A DNA stretch of 7,465 bases from Caryophanales bacterium UBA3935. GTDB taxonomy: Bacteria > Bacillota_I > Bacilli_A > ML615J-28 > CAG-698. Position numbers and translations under genes: made by a program. Of the stretch, positions 6,274-7,465 are shown in pieces (the stretch's first letter is position 1; each line of letters starts with the position of its first letter). Under the pieces are notes generated by a model that saw only the letters and a list, made by a program, of their open reading frames with translations, was not told where the DNA came from and made no database searches. The stretch is from contig DGED01000039.1 in the NCBI GenBank assembly GCA_002385755.1, positions 1-7,465 on the forward strand, read 5' to 3'.

Positions 6274-6284
6274 GCAATACTTGC
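6274..6284. promoter_or_regulatory. Palindrome GCAA-TAC-TTGC overlapping the CYTH -35
   Basis: Near copy of the element at 6181-6190, with a 3-bp centre. Its right half supplies the first four bases of the -35 hexamer TTGCAT, so a protein bound here would cover the promoter. Confidence 0.3.
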
Positions 6285-6308
6285 ATTTTAAAAATTATTA
6301 TGTATAAT
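6281..6308 (+). promoter_or_regulatory. Sigma-A promoter of the CYTH gene
   Basis: TTGCAT (6281-6286), a 16-bp spacer and perfect TATAAT (6303-6308) predict a start near 6315 and a leader of about 30 nt with GGAGG (6337-6341) 5 nt before the ATG. Confidence 0.78.
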
Positions 6309-6346
6309 ATAATAACAATTGCTAAAATAATGATTCGGAGGAAAAT

Positions 6347-6910
6347 ATGCAACTTGGAAACTTAGTAGAATTTAGAACCCTGTTATCGGAAGAAGAATAT
6401 AATCGCTTAATGGAAAGGTTCAAAGGCAATCGAATGGACTTACAAACCAATCATTATTTTGATACCAAAAGATTTTCCTTAAAAGCGCACGACGCTTCGC
6501 TTCGGGTTAAAGAAAGAGAAGATTTCATTCTAGTCCTGAAAAAGAAAAAAGGCTATAATCTCCACGAATTCCAACTCCCAATCACTAAAGAAACTTTTGA
6601 GGAAATCCGCAAGACCGGAATGGTTCCGGAAGGCGAAATTTACAATGAGTTGTTGCCCTTAATCGGCAGTCAAAAACTATTTAATTTCCTCAGCCTGTCA
6701 ACGCTAAGATTATTTTTCGCCTATAAAAACGGCATTCTTTATATCGACAAAAGCCAGTATCTCGGCCAAACGGATTATGAATTAATATATGAAACCAGTT
6801 CTCGCAATTTAAAGGAATTTGTTAAGCTAATCGGGGAATTCGAACTGAAATATAAAAAGACCGAAAAGAAAATAAGAAGAGCGTTTAAGGCGTACAAAAG
6901 AATGCATTGA
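6347..6910 (+). CDS. yjbK: CYTH domain protein, YjbK-like, with altered ExExK signature
   Basis: CYTH (triphosphate tunnel) proteins hydrolyse or bind triphosphate compounds inside an eight-strand barrel using acidic and basic side chains and a divalent metal. At 187 aa this is full length for the YjbK group. Recognisable strands: TNHYFDT (34-40), ASLRVKERED (50-59), ILVLKKKKGY (61-70), EFQLPIT (74-80), STLRLFFAYKNGILYIDKS (118-136), and DYELIYE (143-149), then a basic C-terminus (KKIRRAFKAYK). The N-terminal ExExK signature reads LVEFR (6-10): the first Glu is Leu and the Lys is Arg. DYELIYE has Ile where relatives usually have Glu. The gene lies between spx and relQ-nadK, as yjbK lies between spxA and yjbM-ppnKA in B. 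subtilis, but here it is divergent from relQ. The cellular substrate of YjbK proteins is unclear, and the altered residues make catalysis doubtful. Confidence 0.88.
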   Translation: MQLGNLVEFRTLLSEEEYNRLMERFKGNRMDLQTNHYFDTKRFSLKAHDASLRVKEREDFILVLKKKKGYNLHEFQLPITKETFEEIRKTGMVPEGEIYNELLPLIGSQKLFNFLSLSTLRLFFAYKNGILYIDKSQYLGQTDYELIYETSSRNLKEFVKLIGEFELKYKKTEKKIRRAFKAYKRMH

Positions 6911-6912
6911 TT

Positions 6913-6944
6913 AAAAAATCGGACACCTTGCCGTCCGATTTTTT
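6913..6944. terminator. Shared bidirectional terminator between CYTH gene and spx
   Basis: AAAAAATCGGAC (6913-6924) and GTCCGATTTTTT (6933-6944) are perfect 12-bp complements with an 8-nt loop. The A-run on one side becomes the T-run on the other strand, so it can end both convergent transcripts. The spx TAA (6945-6943) overlaps its edge, and the CYTH TGA ends 3 bp before it. Confidence 0.93.
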
Positions 6945-7389
6945 ATTTCGAAAACTTTATATTCTTTACATAGTTGCATTCTTCGCCGGGGCCATGCTTT
7001 TCAAAACAATGCTCGCAATCCCTGTCCCTAATCTCCGGCGGTAAAAACAACTCAATGTCATCGTCGTTATACCCGACTTGAATTTCATAATCCGTGACGA
7101 TTATCGGCCTTTTCAACACGCTCGGGTTATTGACGATAAATTCAATCAAATCATGCGTTTTCATATCATTAAAGCTGAGACCCTTTTCCTTAAAAATTTT
7201 TGATCTTGTGGAAATAATATCTTCAAAACCGTTTTCGCTTTTTACAAGCATTTTAAAAATATCTTCTCTGGAAATAGGGGAGGAAAAAATGTTTTTTTCT
7301 TCGTATTGGATGTTATATTTCTCAAAATACTTCTTGACTTTACGACACGAAGAACAACTGGGAGAAGTATATAGTTTAATCATTTCCAT
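6943..7389 (-). CDS. spx: Spx/ArsC-family transcriptional regulator with extra C-terminal Cys/His cluster
   Basis: Spx binds the alpha C-terminal domain of RNA polymerase and, when its CxxC is oxidised, redirects transcription to thiol-stress genes. The thioredoxin-fold start IKLYTSPSCSSCRKVKKYF carries the redox CxxC; numbered from the ATG at 7383 these are Cys10 and Cys13, as in B. subtilis. Family features follow: EEKNIFSSPIS, EDIISTRSKIFKEKG, LKRPIIV, and QVGYNDDDIELFLP. The protein is about 15 residues longer than the usual 131 aa. After FLPPEIRD the standard end is replaced by a tail with Cys123, His125, Cys126, His130 and Cys136, a possible metal site or second thiol switch. Three in-frame ATGs (7392, 7389, 7383) follow AAAGG; I chose 7389 for its 5-nt spacing, but 7383 matches the family start better and the choice is uncertain by three residues. 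The gene is monocistronic and convergent with the CYTH gene. Confidence 0.94.
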   Translation of the reverse strand: MEMIKLYTSPSCSSCRKVKKYFEKYNIQYEEKNIFSSPISREDIFKMLVKSENGFEDIISTRSKIFKEKGLSFNDMKTHDLIEFIVNNPSVLKRPIIVTDYEIQVGYNDDDIELFLPPEIRDRDCEHCFEKHGPGEECNYVKNIKFSK

Positions 7390-7412
7390 CATTCCCTTTC
7401 TTGTATATTTCT

Positions 7413-7441
7413 ATTTTAGCATTTTTTTACCCTAATGTAAA
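7413..7441 (-). promoter_or_regulatory. Extended -10 sigma-A promoter of spx
   Basis: TTTACA (7441-7436), a 17-bp spacer and TAAAAT (7418-7413) preceded by TGC, an extended -10 arrangement (TGnTAAAAT). The start would be near 7406, with a leader of about 15 nt. Bases 7442-7465 are A/T-rich, and I see no feature in them. Confidence 0.8.
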
Positions 7442-7465
7442 TATTTTATCTAATAAAGTAAAAAA

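Noticed and set aside
6167..6352. Minus-strand open frame of 61 aa with a hydrophobic, membrane-like start
   Set aside because: The hydrophobic residues come from A/T-rich intergenic DNA; the frame covers both divergent promoters, begins within the CYTH start and lacks a Shine-Dalgarno sequence.
7094..7435. Plus-strand open frame of 113 aa at the right end
   Set aside because: It is antisense to spx and crosses the spx promoter; no promoter or family features of its own.

Overview
The window comes from a member of the Bacillota, probably class Bacilli. Three things point there: a phenylalanyl-tRNA synthetase operon under a T-box riboswitch, a gene set (spx, a YjbK-like CYTH protein, a RelQ-type small alarmone synthetase, NAD kinase) that matches the yjb region of Bacillus subtilis, and a probable CotD-like spore coat gene. 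TGG encodes Trp and TGA ends two genes, so the standard bacterial code applies and not the Mycoplasma code. I cannot name a genus; an uncultured Bacilli lineage would fit.

Layout. 1-3480, minus strand: a sigma-A promoter, a T-box leader with a UUC (Phe) specifier, then pheS and pheT. pheT runs off the left edge; 716 of its codons are present and the frame is unbroken. 3507-3918, minus strand: a small Cys-rich, CotD-like gene with its own terminator. 4020-4683, plus strand: clpP with a near-consensus promoter. It converges on the relQ-nadK operon (minus strand, 6177-4681), and the two units share one terminator. 6281-6944, plus strand: the CYTH gene, divergent from relQ and convergent with spx across a second shared terminator. 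6943-7441, minus strand: spx with an extended -10 promoter that fits just inside the right edge.

How the genes relate. Several belong to stress and starvation physiology. RelQ makes (p)ppGpp, NadK makes NADP for redox balance, Spx is the thiol-stress regulator of RNA polymerase, and ClpP is the protease that (with ClpX) degrades Spx in Bacillus. The T-box ties PheRS synthesis to the level of uncharged tRNA-Phe. Five promoters match sigma-A well, with 16-17 bp spacers. The CotD-like gene is the exception: it has a -10-like element but no -35, as expected if a sporulation sigma factor reads it.

I do not see a new multi-gene system here. The parts most worth a second look are the Cys/His cluster that replaces the usual C-terminus of Spx, the eroded ExExK signature of the CYTH protein, the CotD-like gene beside housekeeping genes, and symmetric DNA elements between the divergent relQ and CYTH promoters.
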